DNA of 64,000 nt from Microvirga pudoricolor. GTDB lineage: Bacteria; Pseudomonadota; Alphaproteobacteria; Rhizobiales; Beijerinckiaceae. This document shows positions 1 to 8,162 of the stretch, in pieces. Under the pieces are notes generated by a model. The model made no database searches. It saw nothing but the letters and a program-made list of their open reading frames with translations, and was not told the origin of the DNA. A program made the translations under genes and the position numbers. The DNA lies in contig NZ_JAFEMB010000004.1 in assembly GCF_016892705.1 (NCBI RefSeq), forward strand, positions 310,001 through 374,000. Direction: 5' to 3'. Each line of letters begins with the position of its first letter. The first letter of the stretch is position 1.

Positions 1-334
1 TCGGGCAGGAGCCAGGGCCCACTTGCCGGATCTGGGGATGCATCGGACAGGTGTAGATCGTGCCTTCTGGCACAGGTTCGGCTTTCCGGGCAGCCGCCGG
101 CTCAGCATACTTTGCGGGTTCCGCCATGAACTTTGACTGGCAGCCGGCCGAGCAGAAGTAGTACGGCTTGCCTTCGTACTGGGCCCGGTGCGGGGTCGCA
201 TGCGGGTCGACCATCATCCCGCAGACCGGATCCTTCACCTTCCCGGCATCCGCCGCAGGCTCATGGTGGTGCCCGGCGTGGGCGCCGTGGTCGTGGTGGT
301 GGCCGTGCTCTTTGCTGGTCGGGCTTTGGGTCAT
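1..334 (-). CDS. Copper-translocating P-type ATPase, N-terminal part (cut by window edge)
   Basis: Only the first 111 residues lie in the window; the rest is beyond base 1. The start at 334 opens a His-rich stretch (HGHHHDHG and HAGHHH) followed by a YHS-type domain with DPVCGMMVDP and YYFCSAGC, then a heavy-metal-binding segment beginning YTCPMHPQI. This order (His tail, YHS, heavy-metal binding domain) is the N-terminus of CopB/CopA-like P1B ATPases that export copper across the inner membrane using ATP. A CueR-type promoter lies 37-67 bp upstream. The catalytic DKTGT and CPC motifs are outside the window, so the exact metal subtype cannot be read; a silver- or copper-specific pump is most likely. 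Confidence 0.85.
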   Translation of the reverse strand, partial: MTQSPTSKEHGHHHDHGAHAGHHHEPAADAGKVKDPVCGMMVDPHATPHRAQYEGKPYYFCSAGCQSKFMAEPAKYAEPAAARKAEPVPEGTIYTCPMHPQIRQVGPGSCP

Positions 335-370
335 AGCGGTTCTCCGCGTGCGCCTCGATGGGGAACGGGA

Positions 371-401
371 AGCCTGCAGCTTCCTACGATTGTAAGGTCA
401 A
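371..401 (-). promoter_or_regulatory. CueR-type promoter/operator of the YHS copper ATPase
   Basis: Reading leftward, TTGACC (396-401) is followed after a 19-bp spacer by CAGGCT (371-376). The elongated 19-bp spacer and the CCTT...GGAAG dyad inside it are the hallmark of MerR-family copper regulators, which untwist such promoters on binding Cu(I). The -10 hexamer is weak, so promoter strength is uncertain. Confidence 0.6.
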
Positions 402-512
402 GTGTCCCGGACAGGGTGCTTGCTCAGTGCCATGTCCCTCACCCTTTCATCTGGTGACGAAATAGACCAGGTGGAGCGTCATCGCCTTGACGTGACGCAA
501 TCAGTATCATCT

Positions 513-950
513 TCAGAACCATCCAAACGTCATGGCCACCACGGCGAAGTACCGGGCTGCCTTGGCCACCGCCACGATGGCGATGAAGATTGGGAATGGC
601 TCCCGCAGCACGCCGGCGACAATCGTGAGAGGGTCGCCGATGAAGGGTAGCCAGCTCAGCAGCAGCGACCAGCGCCCGTAACGGTGGTACCAAGCCTCGG
701 CCCGCTTGACCGCCTCGCGCTTGACCGGAAACCACGGGCGATCTTCGAAATGGGCCAACAAGCGTCCCAGCAGCCAGTTCGCCGCCGAACCGAGGGTGTT
801 GCCGACGCTCGCTATGAGCACGAGCAGCCACCACGTGTAGTGCTCGGACACCAGCAGCCCGAACAGCACGACCTCGGACTGGAACGGCAAGACCGTCGCG
901 GACAGAAACGCTGCCGCGAACAGGCCGCCATACTCCAGGACGTGGTTCAA
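513..950 (-). CDS. YqaA-like (VTT/DedA-related) small membrane protein
   Basis: A 145-residue inner-membrane protein with about four hydrophobic segments. The GNTLGSAANWLLGR stretch near residue 50 and the SWLPFIGDPLTIVAGVLR stretch near residue 99 match the YqaA branch of the VTT/SNARE-associated superfamily, which is usually about 140-190 residues. The family is thought to act in membrane lipid or ion homeostasis; a substrate cannot be read from the sequence. Its ATG overlaps the stop of the upstream cyclase gene by four bases (ATGA), so it is probably translationally coupled and is the last gene of the leftward copper operon. Confidence 0.8.
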   Translation of the reverse strand: MNHVLEYGGLFAAAFLSATVLPFQSEVVLFGLLVSEHYTWWLLVLIASVGNTLGSAANWLLGRLLAHFEDRPWFPVKREAVKRAEAWYHRYGRWSLLLSWLPFIGDPLTIVAGVLREPFPIFIAIVAVAKAARYFAVVAMTFGWF

Positions 951-2299
951 GGGGCGTTTCCTTTCGAGGCGTAGGGTGCGACCGGAAGGAAGCGGACCGA
1001 CAGGATATCAGGCAGTTGCTCATCTCCGGGTTGCCTCTCCACCGGCCGAGTGTCGATCTGACAGCGGATCGAAGGTGGGAGGAGACGCAGGAACCGCTTC
1101 GACAAGACCACGCCGAGGCTCGCCTCCTTGGACCGTCGCTCCATTCGCGGCAGGGCGTTCATGGCCGGGCCGAGCACGGTGAACTCGGCCCGCCTTCCGT
1201 CATCAAACACGCCGGCGAGAACGAGGCCGCAATGGAGTGTCGTGATGGCGTGAACCCCGGATGGGGATTCCGCGTGGCTCTTCCAAGTGTCCAGCGGACG
1301 CAGGATCTCGCGGGCCGCCTCAAAGGCCTGAACGGCTTGCTGCTCCGGCGTCCCATGGAGGAAGACGGCGAGAACGCCGTCTCCTAAATATTTGTCGACG
1401 ATACCGCTGTGGCGGGAGACGGCTTCGTGCACGAAGCGTCTGAACGCCATGAGATCACTGATGACTTGGTGACTTGGCCGACTTTGCACCAAGCCGGAGA
1501 AGCCGCGAATATCGACCAGCAACAAGCATGCATGGCGCTCGGCAATCTCGGCCGCTTCATCGCCCCTGATCACCTCGGTTGCAACGCCTTCAGGGAGGAA
1601 CCGCGACAGCAGCATCCGGTCCCACTCCACGCGCAGGATGGTCGACCACGCCAGTCGCGTCCGGTGGACGGCATACAGGACAAAGCCTGCTGCCGTGGCG
1701 AATGAGATGAGGGCCAGCACCTGTCGGGAGCCCAGCGGGCTTGGGATGCCTGCTTCCGAGAGCGTCTCGGCATCGATAAGAAGCGCAAACGATGCGATCC
1801 AGCCCACGATGACGACAAGGGCGAAGGCTGCCAGAAGATCGCGGCGCAGCCGCAGCCCTGTTTGGATGAGGAGAAGAAAGGCCGGGAACAGGCTGACTGC
1901 ATCCGTCGCGAGATGCAGATCGTGCGCATCGCGCGGCAGATGGTCCGCGATGACATAGACCGCCAGTCCCGCGTCGGTGACCGTGGCGGCCCACGGCAGC
2001 CATGATCGGCCGGCTCCGGCGTGTGATGCCAAAGCCAAAACGATCGTCGTGAGGCAATAGACCACCAGCACAACCCAGTGGCCCTCGCGGTGGCCGTGGC
2101 CGTATTCGAGGACCGCGGCCGCCCCGAGAATAGTCAGAACCAGGAGCCGGGGCACCAGGGCGCGACGGTCGAAGTCATTTTCCAACTGCTGCGGCAGTTC
2201 GTCGGACGGGCTCCAGACCGCGGCTGTTTGATCCACACCTGTTGCCAAGCCGCGCCCCTCCGGTGTGCACAGGTCGGGGCGGCGGGTAAGGCTCAGCAT
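947..2299 (-). CDS. Class III adenylate/guanylate cyclase with N-terminal membrane domain
   Basis: 450 residues. Residues about 48-215 hold six or so hydrophobic segments; the C-terminal cyclase homology domain starts near 255. The metal-binding aspartates appear as D263 in LLVDIRGFSGL and D307 in DKYLGDGVLAVF, and the conserved N-x3-R transition-state motif as NALPR near 377, so the domain looks catalytically competent. Predicted product is cAMP (or cGMP). The architecture resembles membrane-anchored cyclases of rhizobia and Methylobacterium. The gene overlaps the upstream PCuAC-like gene by 7 bp and the downstream YqaA gene by 4 bp, so it is embedded in the copper operon rather than standing alone, which is unexpected. 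Confidence 0.85.
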   Translation of the reverse strand: MLSLTRRPDLCTPEGRGLATGVDQTAAVWSPSDELPQQLENDFDRRALVPRLLVLTILGAAAVLEYGHGHREGHWVVLVVYCLTTIVLALASHAGAGRSWLPWAATVTDAGLAVYVIADHLPRDAHDLHLATDAVSLFPAFLLLIQTGLRLRRDLLAAFALVVIVGWIASFALLIDAETLSEAGIPSPLGSRQVLALISFATAAGFVLYAVHRTRLAWSTILRVEWDRMLLSRFLPEGVATEVIRGDEAAEIAERHACLLLVDIRGFSGLVQSRPSHQVISDLMAFRRFVHEAVSRHSGIVDKYLGDGVLAVFLHGTPEQQAVQAFEAAREILRPLDTWKSHAESPSGVHAITTLHCGLVLAGVFDDGRRAEFTVLGPAMNALPRMERRSKEASLGVVLSKRFLRLLPPSIRCQIDTRPVERQPGDEQLPDILSVRFLPVAPYASKGNAP

Positions 2300-2838
2300 C
2301 CGGTGCCGTGGTCGGTTTTCTCGTGCGACTGGCTAGCGATCTTTGCAGCCCCCGGATCTATGGCTTTGGTGGAGCCGGTGGCCACTGGACCGACGTGAAG
2401 CGCCAGTGGGCTTTCATACGAGCCGAGAACCAGGCTTGCAGCGACCGTGCTGTCCGGTTTCAGATCGTGGGCGAGGGGGCCGACTTCGATCCAGATCTTC
2501 CCGCCATCAAGGTCCTCGGTGGCGCCTGGTCGAACCGAGAGGGCGCCGATCTCGCCGCTCTGTCCCTGCCCGAGGGCTCCCATGATCCGCGATGGCTCTC
2601 TGCCCGGCAGGCGAAGGCCGGTAACGAGCACACGGTCGCTTCCAGAGTTTTCGACCGTAAGCGTGACAACAGTGGTTTCGCCGGCACGCGCTGGGGTGGC
2701 GGCGACCTGCGTGACCGTGACGTCGCCAAAGATTGCGCCCTCGTCGTCGGCCTTGGCCGGGCACGGTTGCAGGACGGAATAGGCTGCAATTGTGGCTGCA
2801 GATACCCCAATGGCAACGAACCGTTTCAGCGAAAACAT
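2293..2838 (-). CDS. PCu(A)C-like periplasmic copper chaperone, degenerate ligand motif
   Basis: 181 residues with a signal peptide (FVAIGVSAATIAAYSVL then cleavage near PAKA-DD). The body (VVTLTVENSGSDRVLVTGL ... GKIWIEVGPLAHDLKPDSTVAASLVLG) follows the PCuAC/DUF461 beta-barrel pattern of Cu(I) chaperones that deliver copper to cytochrome oxidase. The family's usual H/M-x10-M-x21-H-x-M ligand set is not intact: the expected His-x-Met after the glycine-rich turn reads W-I-E. The C-terminal tail carries SHEKTDHGTGC, which might bind metal instead. Position in the copper operon supports a copper role; the loss of ligands makes the function uncertain. Confidence 0.65.
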   Translation of the reverse strand: MFSLKRFVAIGVSAATIAAYSVLQPCPAKADDEGAIFGDVTVTQVAATPARAGETTVVTLTVENSGSDRVLVTGLRLPGREPSRIMGALGQGQSGEIGALSVRPGATEDLDGGKIWIEVGPLAHDLKPDSTVAASLVLGSYESPLALHVGPVATGSTKAIDPGAAKIASQSHEKTDHGTGC

Positions 2839-2943
2839 TGTGATTTCCTTGTTGTTCTTGGTGTCGCCAGCCGCCGCGGTGGACCCGAAGCACGGCGGCC
2901 GGCGACGGTCCGCCCGAGGTTGGGATCGGACGGAATCCGATGG

Positions 2944-3927
2944 CTAGCGTGCCTTTTTGATGCTGATGACGGAGATCTGACCGTTCACGCGGTCAGCTTG
3001 GAACTGAACCTTGTCGCCGGCCTTCATGCCCTTCAGAAGCGCAGGGTCCTGGGCCCGGAACACCATGGTCATGGCATCCATGTTGAGATTGGGAATAGCG
3101 CCATGGTCGAGCGTGATCTTGCCGGCGCCCGCATCCACCTTCTCGACCGTACCGGAGACGGTGGGAAGGTTCGCCGCCGCAGCTGGCTGAGCGGCTGACC
3201 CGGCTGGAGCCGACTGTGCCCTGCCGGTGTCGATCCTCACGACCGAGATCTGACCGTTCACGCGATCCGCCTGGAATCGGATCTTGTCCCCGGCCTTCAC
3301 GCCCTGGAGGAGGCTCGGGTCCTGGGCGCGGAAGACCATCGTCATGGCATCCATGTTGAGGTTCGGGATCGGACCGTGGTCGAGCGTGATCTTGCCCGCA
3401 CCGACGTCGACCTTCTCGACTGTGCCGGACACCGTCGGAAGCTGGCTTGCAGTGGTGGGTTGAGCAGCGGGTTGCACCGGAGCTGCCGCCTGAGCCTGCG
3501 GGGCAGGTGCCGACGCGCCCTTCTGGTCAAGCGGCCCAGAGGCGTGCGGCGGCTGGTCGAGCTTGGCACGGTAGTCCGCCTGGCGGTTGCGGACCTGCCA
3601 CTCCTTGAGCTCGGAAATCTGCTTCTGCTGCTCGTCAAGGATCTTCTGAGCGACTTGGCGGAGATGCTCGTCCGCGCCGTGCTCCAGCTGCGTCCGGGCG
3701 AGGAAGATCAGATCCTCGTGGTGGGCGATGAGCAACGCGGCGAAATCCTTATCGGGATCACCGGCGAGCTTCATGTCCTTGAAGCGGTCGTCCATGACCT
3801 CACGGACGCGCTCATAGGCGGCCGACGCCCCTTTGGCGGGCTGCGCTTGGGCTAGCTGATGGGGGCCGATGGCAACGACGGCCAGCAGAGCCCCGACGGC
3901 CGTAAGGGTGGCGGTCATGCGTTTCAT
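2944..3927 (-). CDS. Fusion protein: DUF305-like domain plus two CusF domains
   Basis: 327 residues with a Sec signal peptide ending near AQAQPAK. Residues about 35-125 form a helical DUF305-like segment (LIAHHEDLIFLARTQLEHG), a fold often found in periplasmic copper proteins. Two CusF domains follow (about 165-235 and 254-325), each with TVSGTVEKVD, ITLDHG and NMDAMTMVFRAQDP. CusF is a periplasmic Cu(I)/Ag(I) carrier feeding the CusCBA pump. An Ala/Pro/Gln-rich linker separates the units. The two CusF copies are also very similar at DNA level to the separate cusF gene next door, showing recent local duplication. The aromatic ligand of E. coli CusF (Trp44) is replaced by Met in both copies. 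Confidence 0.85.
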   Translation of the reverse strand: MKRMTATLTAVGALLAVVAIGPHQLAQAQPAKGASAAYERVREVMDDRFKDMKLAGDPDKDFAALLIAHHEDLIFLARTQLEHGADEHLRQVAQKILDEQQKQISELKEWQVRNRQADYRAKLDQPPHASGPLDQKGASAPAPQAQAAAPVQPAAQPTTASQLPTVSGTVEKVDVGAGKITLDHGPIPNLNMDAMTMVFRAQDPSLLQGVKAGDKIRFQADRVNGQISVVRIDTGRAQSAPAGSAAQPAAAANLPTVSGTVEKVDAGAGKITLDHGAIPNLNMDAMTMVFRAQDPALLKGMKAGDKVQFQADRVNGQISVISIKKAR

Positions 3928-4006
3928 GGCTGTTTCTCCTAAAGCGGAAGAGCCGCCCCGCGGCCCGAGGTGTAGCGGACACCCAGGCCGTGGGGCGGTT
4001 CGGGCC

Positions 4007-4297
4007 TCACTTGCCCTTTGTGATTGAAGTGACGGAGATCTGGCCGTTCACGCGGTCGGCGGTGAACTGGACCTTGTCGCCGGCCTTCACGTTCTTGAGC
4101 AGGGCCGGATCCTGGGCCCGGAACACCATGGACATGGCATCCATGTTGAGGTTCGGGATCGGACCATGGTCAATGGTGATCTTGCTTTGGGCGGTGTCAA
4201 CCTTCTCGACTGTGCCGGACACGGTCGGCAGGCTCTGCGCAAGGGCGGCTCCTGAGAGGCTCAGGGCCACAATCAAGCTGATGGCGATACGCTTCAT
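4007..4297 (-). CDS. cusF: CusF-like periplasmic Cu/Ag-binding protein
   Basis: 96 residues: signal peptide (LIVALSLSGAALAQ) then one CusF beta-barrel with TVSGTVEKVDTAQ, ITIDHGPIPNLNM and AMSMVFRAQDPALL. Metal ligands are the His of DHG and the Met pair in MSM; the position of the E. coli cation-pi tryptophan is Met. Predicted role is to carry Cu(I) or Ag(I) in the periplasm to the CusBA pump encoded at 19.9-24.5 kb or to neighbouring copper proteins. It lies between the cupredoxin gene and the DUF305-CusF-CusF gene in the same leftward operon, with a good AGGAG before the ATG. Confidence 0.9.
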   Translation of the reverse strand: MKRIAISLIVALSLSGAALAQSLPTVSGTVEKVDTAQSKITIDHGPIPNLNMDAMSMVFRAQDPALLKNVKAGDKVQFTADRVNGQISVTSITKGK

Positions 4298-4338
4298 AAG
4301 AAACTCCTGTTTCGGATGGTGGCGAGGAGATTGGGTCG

Positions 4339-4830
4339 TTACTTGACGACGACGGTGCCCTTCATCCCGGATTCGTAGTGTCCCGGGATCAGGCAGGCGA
4401 ACTCGAAGGTGCCGGCCTTGGTGAAGCGCCAGACGATCTCGTTGGAGCCCTTGGGTGCGAGCCGCTTCCCGTTCGGGTCGTCATGCTCCATGTCCGGGTT
4501 CTGCTCCATGGCGACCTTGTGCTTGGCGTTGTTCTGGACGCTGTCGAGCATGAACTCGTGGTCGACCTGGCCGGCGTTCTTGAGCACGAACTTCACCTGC
4601 TCGCCGCGCTTGATCTCGACCTTGTTGGGCTCGAACAGCATCTTCGCGTCGTCGGTCTCCTTCATGGTGACCTCGATGGTGCGGACAACCGGCTTGCTCG
4701 GGTCGCCCGGCTCCCCAGCCGCGAACGACTTGTGGCTGTGGCCGGCCTCGCCGGGACCGGCGAAGGCCAGCGTGGTCGAGAGGGCAAGCGCTCCAAGCGC
4801 GCCTGCGAGGGTGGAAAGACGAACAGTCAT
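4339..4830 (-). CDS. Plastocyanin/azurin-like cupredoxin, periplasmic
   Basis: 163 residues from the ATG at 4830, chosen because AAGGAG sits six bases upstream; a TTG at 4848 is in frame but lies across that ribosome site. A signal peptide (LAGALGALALSTTLAFA) precedes a cupredoxin domain. Type-1 copper ligands are visible: His in VDHEFML, and the C-x3-H-x4-M cluster in FACLIPGHYESGM. Such proteins bind copper and may pass electrons to or receive copper from the multicopper oxidase encoded immediately upstream in the operon. Short Met/His-rich stretch MEQNPDMEHDD may add low-affinity copper sites. Confidence 0.9.
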   Translation of the reverse strand: MTVRLSTLAGALGALALSTTLAFAGPGEAGHSHKSFAAGEPGDPSKPVVRTIEVTMKETDDAKMLFEPNKVEIKRGEQVKFVLKNAGQVDHEFMLDSVQNNAKHKVAMEQNPDMEHDDPNGKRLAPKGSNEIVWRFTKAGTFEFACLIPGHYESGMKGTVVVK

Positions 4831-4863
4831 TGATTGCTCCTTGTGCAATGGTTCTGGTCGGGA

Positions 4864-6273
4864 TCAGTGGTTTCCGTGGCCGCCGGCCGTACGGACCGGG
4901 CGCTTGCGCGGGTCGATGGCGCGGAACTCCGTCGCCTTCACGCCGCTGTCTGGCGAGGTCGCGCGAGCGGGCTCGGCGAGCTGCTCGCCTTTCCACTCGT
5001 ACGCGACGGTGCCCTCCGGGTGCTTGTACCAACCCGGATCCTTGTAATCGTCGGCCGCCAGGCCAGGGCGGACCTTCACGACCGAGAACATGCCGCCCAT
5101 CTCGACAGGCCCGAACTGGGCGTAGCCCGTCATCATCGGCAGAGTGTTCTCGGGCAGCGGCATTTCCATCGAGCCCATCTCGCCCATGCCGGTGCCGCCC
5201 ATCGGCATGTAGCCGGGCGCGATCCTCTTCAGGGCGGGCGCCGTCTTGTTCATGTTCACGCCGATATAGGTTCGATTGTCATGGCCCATGGCGTTCATGG
5301 TGTGGTGGCTCTTGTGGCAGTGGATCGCCCAGTCACCGGGTGCGTCGGCCACGAACTCGAAGGCCCGCATCTGTCCGACCGCCACGTCGATCGATACCTC
5401 CGGCCACGCCGCTCCTTCCGGCACCCAGCCGCCGTCCGTGCCGGTGACCTTGAAGTCGTAACCGTGCATGTGGATCGGGTGGTTGGTCATGGTCAGGTTG
5501 CCGAACCGGATCCGCACCTTGTCGCCCTGACGCACCACGAGCGGGTCGATGCCGGGGAACACGCGGGTGTTCCAGCACCAGAGATTGAAGTCCGTCATCT
5601 CGTTGACGCGGGGCACGTACGAGCCGGCCTCGATGTCGAAGGCGTTGAGCAGGAACACGAAGTCGCGGTCGACGCGGCGCTCGGCCGGGTCGCGCGGGTG
5701 CACGACGAAGAAGCCCATCATGCCCATCGCCATCTGTACCATCTCGTCCGAGTGCGGGTGGTACATGAAGGTGCCGGACTTCTGACAGATGAACTCATAG
5801 ACGAACGTCTTGCCCGGCGGGATGTGCGGCTGGGTGAGGCCGCCGACGCCATCCATGCCGTTGGGCAGGAGCTGGCCGTGCCAGTGCACCGCCGTGTTCT
5901 CCGGCAGCTTGTTGGTGACGAAGATGCGCACCTTGTCGCCCTGGACCGCCTCGATGGTCGGCCCCGGCGACTGGCCGTTGTAGCCCCACAGGTGGGCCTT
6001 CATGCCGGGCGCCATCTCGCGCACGACGGGCTCGGCGACGAGATGGAACTCCTTCCAATCGCCGTTCTGCCGCCAGGGCAGGGTCCAGCCGTTAAGGGTG
6101 ACCACGGGCTGGTAGTCCGGTCCGCTCTTGGGATAGAGCGGCGGCTGCATCGTGGCCTCGGTCATGGTGGGCGCCTCGGGCAGGCTCGCGGCCTGCGTGC
6201 GCCCGCTGATCATGGTGGCTCCGGCGAGGGCCAATCCCCCGGCGCCGAGAAAGCCTCTTCGCGATACGGTCAT
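4864..6273 (-). CDS. Multicopper oxidase (copper-resistance type), Tat-exported
   Basis: 469 residues from the ATG at 6273, which has GAGGAG six bases upstream; an in-frame TTG at 6288 is less likely. The N-terminus SRRGFLGAGGLALAGA is a twin-arginine signal. All four copper-binding blocks are present: HWHG (130-133), HPH (172-174), HPIHMH (265-270) and HCHKSHHTMNAM (318-329), which build the type 1 and trinuclear type 2/3 centres. The enzyme is expected to oxidise Cu(I) to less toxic Cu(II) in the periplasm with reduction of oxygen. A Met/Gly-rich run (MPMGGTGMGEMGSMEM) near 365-380 resembles the Met-rich copper-binding inserts of CueO/PcoA. It is unusual in that the type 1 Cys block is not at the very C-terminus; about 140 residues follow. 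Confidence 0.92.
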   Translation of the reverse strand: MTVSRRGFLGAGGLALAGATMISGRTQAASLPEAPTMTEATMQPPLYPKSGPDYQPVVTLNGWTLPWRQNGDWKEFHLVAEPVVREMAPGMKAHLWGYNGQSPGPTIEAVQGDKVRIFVTNKLPENTAVHWHGQLLPNGMDGVGGLTQPHIPPGKTFVYEFICQKSGTFMYHPHSDEMVQMAMGMMGFFVVHPRDPAERRVDRDFVFLLNAFDIEAGSYVPRVNEMTDFNLWCWNTRVFPGIDPLVVRQGDKVRIRFGNLTMTNHPIHMHGYDFKVTGTDGGWVPEGAAWPEVSIDVAVGQMRAFEFVADAPGDWAIHCHKSHHTMNAMGHDNRTYIGVNMNKTAPALKRIAPGYMPMGGTGMGEMGSMEMPLPENTLPMMTGYAQFGPVEMGGMFSVVKVRPGLAADDYKDPGWYKHPEGTVAYEWKGEQLAEPARATSPDSGVKATEFRAIDPRKRPVRTAGGHGNH

Positions 6274-6293
6274 TGGTTGTCTCCTCAAGTGTT

Positions 6294-7790
6294 TCAGTGC
6301 CCGCCGCCAGCGGCGGCTTCCCCGCCGGCCGCGGCCGTGGTGGTCTCGCCGCCGCTTGCGCCACCACCAGCCAAACCGCCGACGAGGGCGGCCTTGAGGT
6401 CGGTGGACGCAATCCAGAAGTCGCGGCGGGCGTTGATGGCGTCGACGTTGGACAGGATGCGGGTGCGGGCGTCGATGATGAGCTGGCTCACGTCGACGAG
6501 CATGCCGCTGTACTGGAGCAGGGCCTCGTCCTGGATCCGCTTCTGGAGCGGTAGGACACGGCTTTGGTAGTGGCGGGCGAGGTCGTGCTTGCCGCGGTAG
6601 ACGACATAGGCCTCGCGGGCCTCGGACCGGACGTTGACCGCCCGCTCGGCCAACCGGTTTGCGGCCGCCATATAGGCCTCCTGAGCGCCCCGGCGGGTCG
6701 TCTCGCCGAAGTCGAAGATTGGGATCGTGAATGCGGCCTCGATGCCGCGGGTCCGGCCCTTCTCCTTCTCGATCTCGACCTCACCCTCCTCGGTAATGAT
6801 CTTGTTCTTGCCGAAGCTCGATCCCTCGACCAGCTCGATGTCGCTGACGACGCTGTTGACGACGTCGAGGCTGTACTGTCCTGCGACGGCGTTCAGATCG
6901 TTGCGCAGGGCCTGCAGGTCCACGCGCCGGGACAGGGCCTCGCTCTCGACGTCCTTCTGGCTCGCCAGCCGGGATGGCAGTGGCGGCAGGCTGCCAGGCA
7001 GGCTGAAGTTGATGTCGCGGCCCCACAGGCCCAGCTGACGGATGAGGCGCTCGCGCTCGACCTTCTGGTCGATGCGGGCCTGGGCAAGCTGTGCCCCGAT
7101 CTCCTGGTAGAACGCATGCTCGCGGGCCTGCTCCAGCTTGTTGAGGGCGCCGGTCTCACCAAGCTGCTTGGCCAGCTCGGACGCCGTCTCCGCCGTGGCG
7201 AGCGCCTGCTGCATGAAGGCGACCCGCTGGTTCGCAGCGATCGCCCTGTAATACTGCCGACGCGCCTCCGCCCCGAGGGCCAGCACGGCTTCGGCCGTCC
7301 GGAACTGGGCGGCGCGGAACTGCTGCTGGGCGACGGCCGAACGCTGCGGCAGGGTCGCCAGCTCGTACAGGCCGATCAGAAGCTGCCGCTCAATCTCGAA
7401 AGACGAACCTCCGAGGAGACCGCTTCGCCCTAGGACGACCCGCGGCGAGGGGGGCAGGCTGGCCTGCACGTAGCTGGCCTCGGACACGCCGAGGTCGTTG
7501 AAGGCCGCCTGCAGGCCCCTGTTCTTCAGGAACGCGATCTGGACGGCCGCGTCCGGCGTGAGCGGGCGCCGCAGAAGCGCCTCGACCTGCTGCTGGGCCC
7601 CTACCGCCTCCGCCTCGTTCGTGATCTTGCCGACATCCTTGTTGAGCTCGGTGTAGGCCACGTTCTGCGCCACCGAAAGGCCGCCATCCTGGGAGAACGA
7701 GACGCATCCTCCCAGGAGAAGGGTGATGGCGACGCCCCCGAGCAGTCTCAACCGATGCTTGGATGCCCCTTTGCAGTCTTGTCTATTCAT
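6294..7790 (-). CDS. TolC-family outer-membrane efflux lipoprotein (CusC-like)
   Basis: 498 residues from the ATG at 7790; the N-terminus RLLGGVAITLLLGGC is a lipoprotein signal with lipobox LGGC. An in-frame GTG at 7868 overlaps the upstream stop (GTGA) but would put about 26 charged residues before the signal, so it is less likely. The protein carries the long helical hairpins of the OEP/TolC family, e.g. QLLIGLYELATLPQR and the second repeat AAFTIPIFDFGETTR, where IPIFDFG is the usual family turn. Predicted to form the outer-membrane duct for CusBA. The C-terminus is Gly/Ala-rich (GGLAGGGASGG). It lies in the leftward copper operon, far from cusBA at 19.9 kb. Confidence 0.9.
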   Translation of the reverse strand: MNRQDCKGASKHRLRLLGGVAITLLLGGCVSFSQDGGLSVAQNVAYTELNKDVGKITNEAEAVGAQQQVEALLRRPLTPDAAVQIAFLKNRGLQAAFNDLGVSEASYVQASLPPSPRVVLGRSGLLGGSSFEIERQLLIGLYELATLPQRSAVAQQQFRAAQFRTAEAVLALGAEARRQYYRAIAANQRVAFMQQALATAETASELAKQLGETGALNKLEQAREHAFYQEIGAQLAQARIDQKVERERLIRQLGLWGRDINFSLPGSLPPLPSRLASQKDVESEALSRRVDLQALRNDLNAVAGQYSLDVVNSVVSDIELVEGSSFGKNKIITEEGEVEIEKEKGRTRGIEAAFTIPIFDFGETTRRGAQEAYMAAANRLAERAVNVRSEAREAYVVYRGKHDLARHYQSRVLPLQKRIQDEALLQYSGMLVDVSQLIIDARTRILSNVDAINARRDFWIASTDLKAALVGGLAGGGASGGETTTAAAGGEAAAGGGH

Positions 7791-7864
7791 TGTGCTGCCT
7801 TCCGTGCGCGTGCTTTGCCGCGCCGCCCCCTGGCGGCTTGTGTGTTGTTGCCGTGGTCCACTTG

Positions 7865-8128
7865 TCACCGTCCCCGCCGGGCGGCGTCGTCGGAATCGCC
7901 TCGTTCGGGATCGGTCCCGGCCCCGGGCGCGACCCGCCGGTTGAGCTCGCGCCAGTCGCCAGGCTCGACGACGTCGTAGTTGCGGATGCCCGCTGTCACG
8001 GCGGTGTAGCGCGGGCTTTGGAGGCCGACCGCGGGATCGGCGGGAGCCGCCAGGTAAGCGGGGGGAGTGCCGGGCATGCAGGCGCCCAGTCCCAGCGCCA
8101 AGGCAGAGAGGCTTAGAAGTTTGATCAT
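7865..8128 (-). CDS. Small lipoprotein of unknown function
   Basis: 87 residues with lipobox LGAC after MIKLLSLSALALGLGAC, so it is lipid-anchored in the envelope. No domain is recognisable; the body includes SPRYTAVTAGIRNYDVVEPGDWRELN and ends in a charged Arg/Asp tail. It sits directly upstream of the TolC-like gene in the copper operon (74 bp to its ATG), so it may be an accessory of the efflux duct. I do not assign a function. Confidence 0.7.
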   Translation of the reverse strand: MIKLLSLSALALGLGACMPGTPPAYLAAPADPAVGLQSPRYTAVTAGIRNYDVVEPGDWRELNRRVAPGAGTDPERGDSDDAARRGR

Positions 8129-8162
8129 GGTGTCCGTCCTTGCGGGAGGATGCGGGGCGGGC

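Noticed and set aside
4834-6570. Long open frame on the plus strand (578 codons) opposite the multicopper oxidase
   Set aside because: His/Arg/Val-rich off-frame composition, no domain; opposite strand holds an intact oxidase with all copper motifs.
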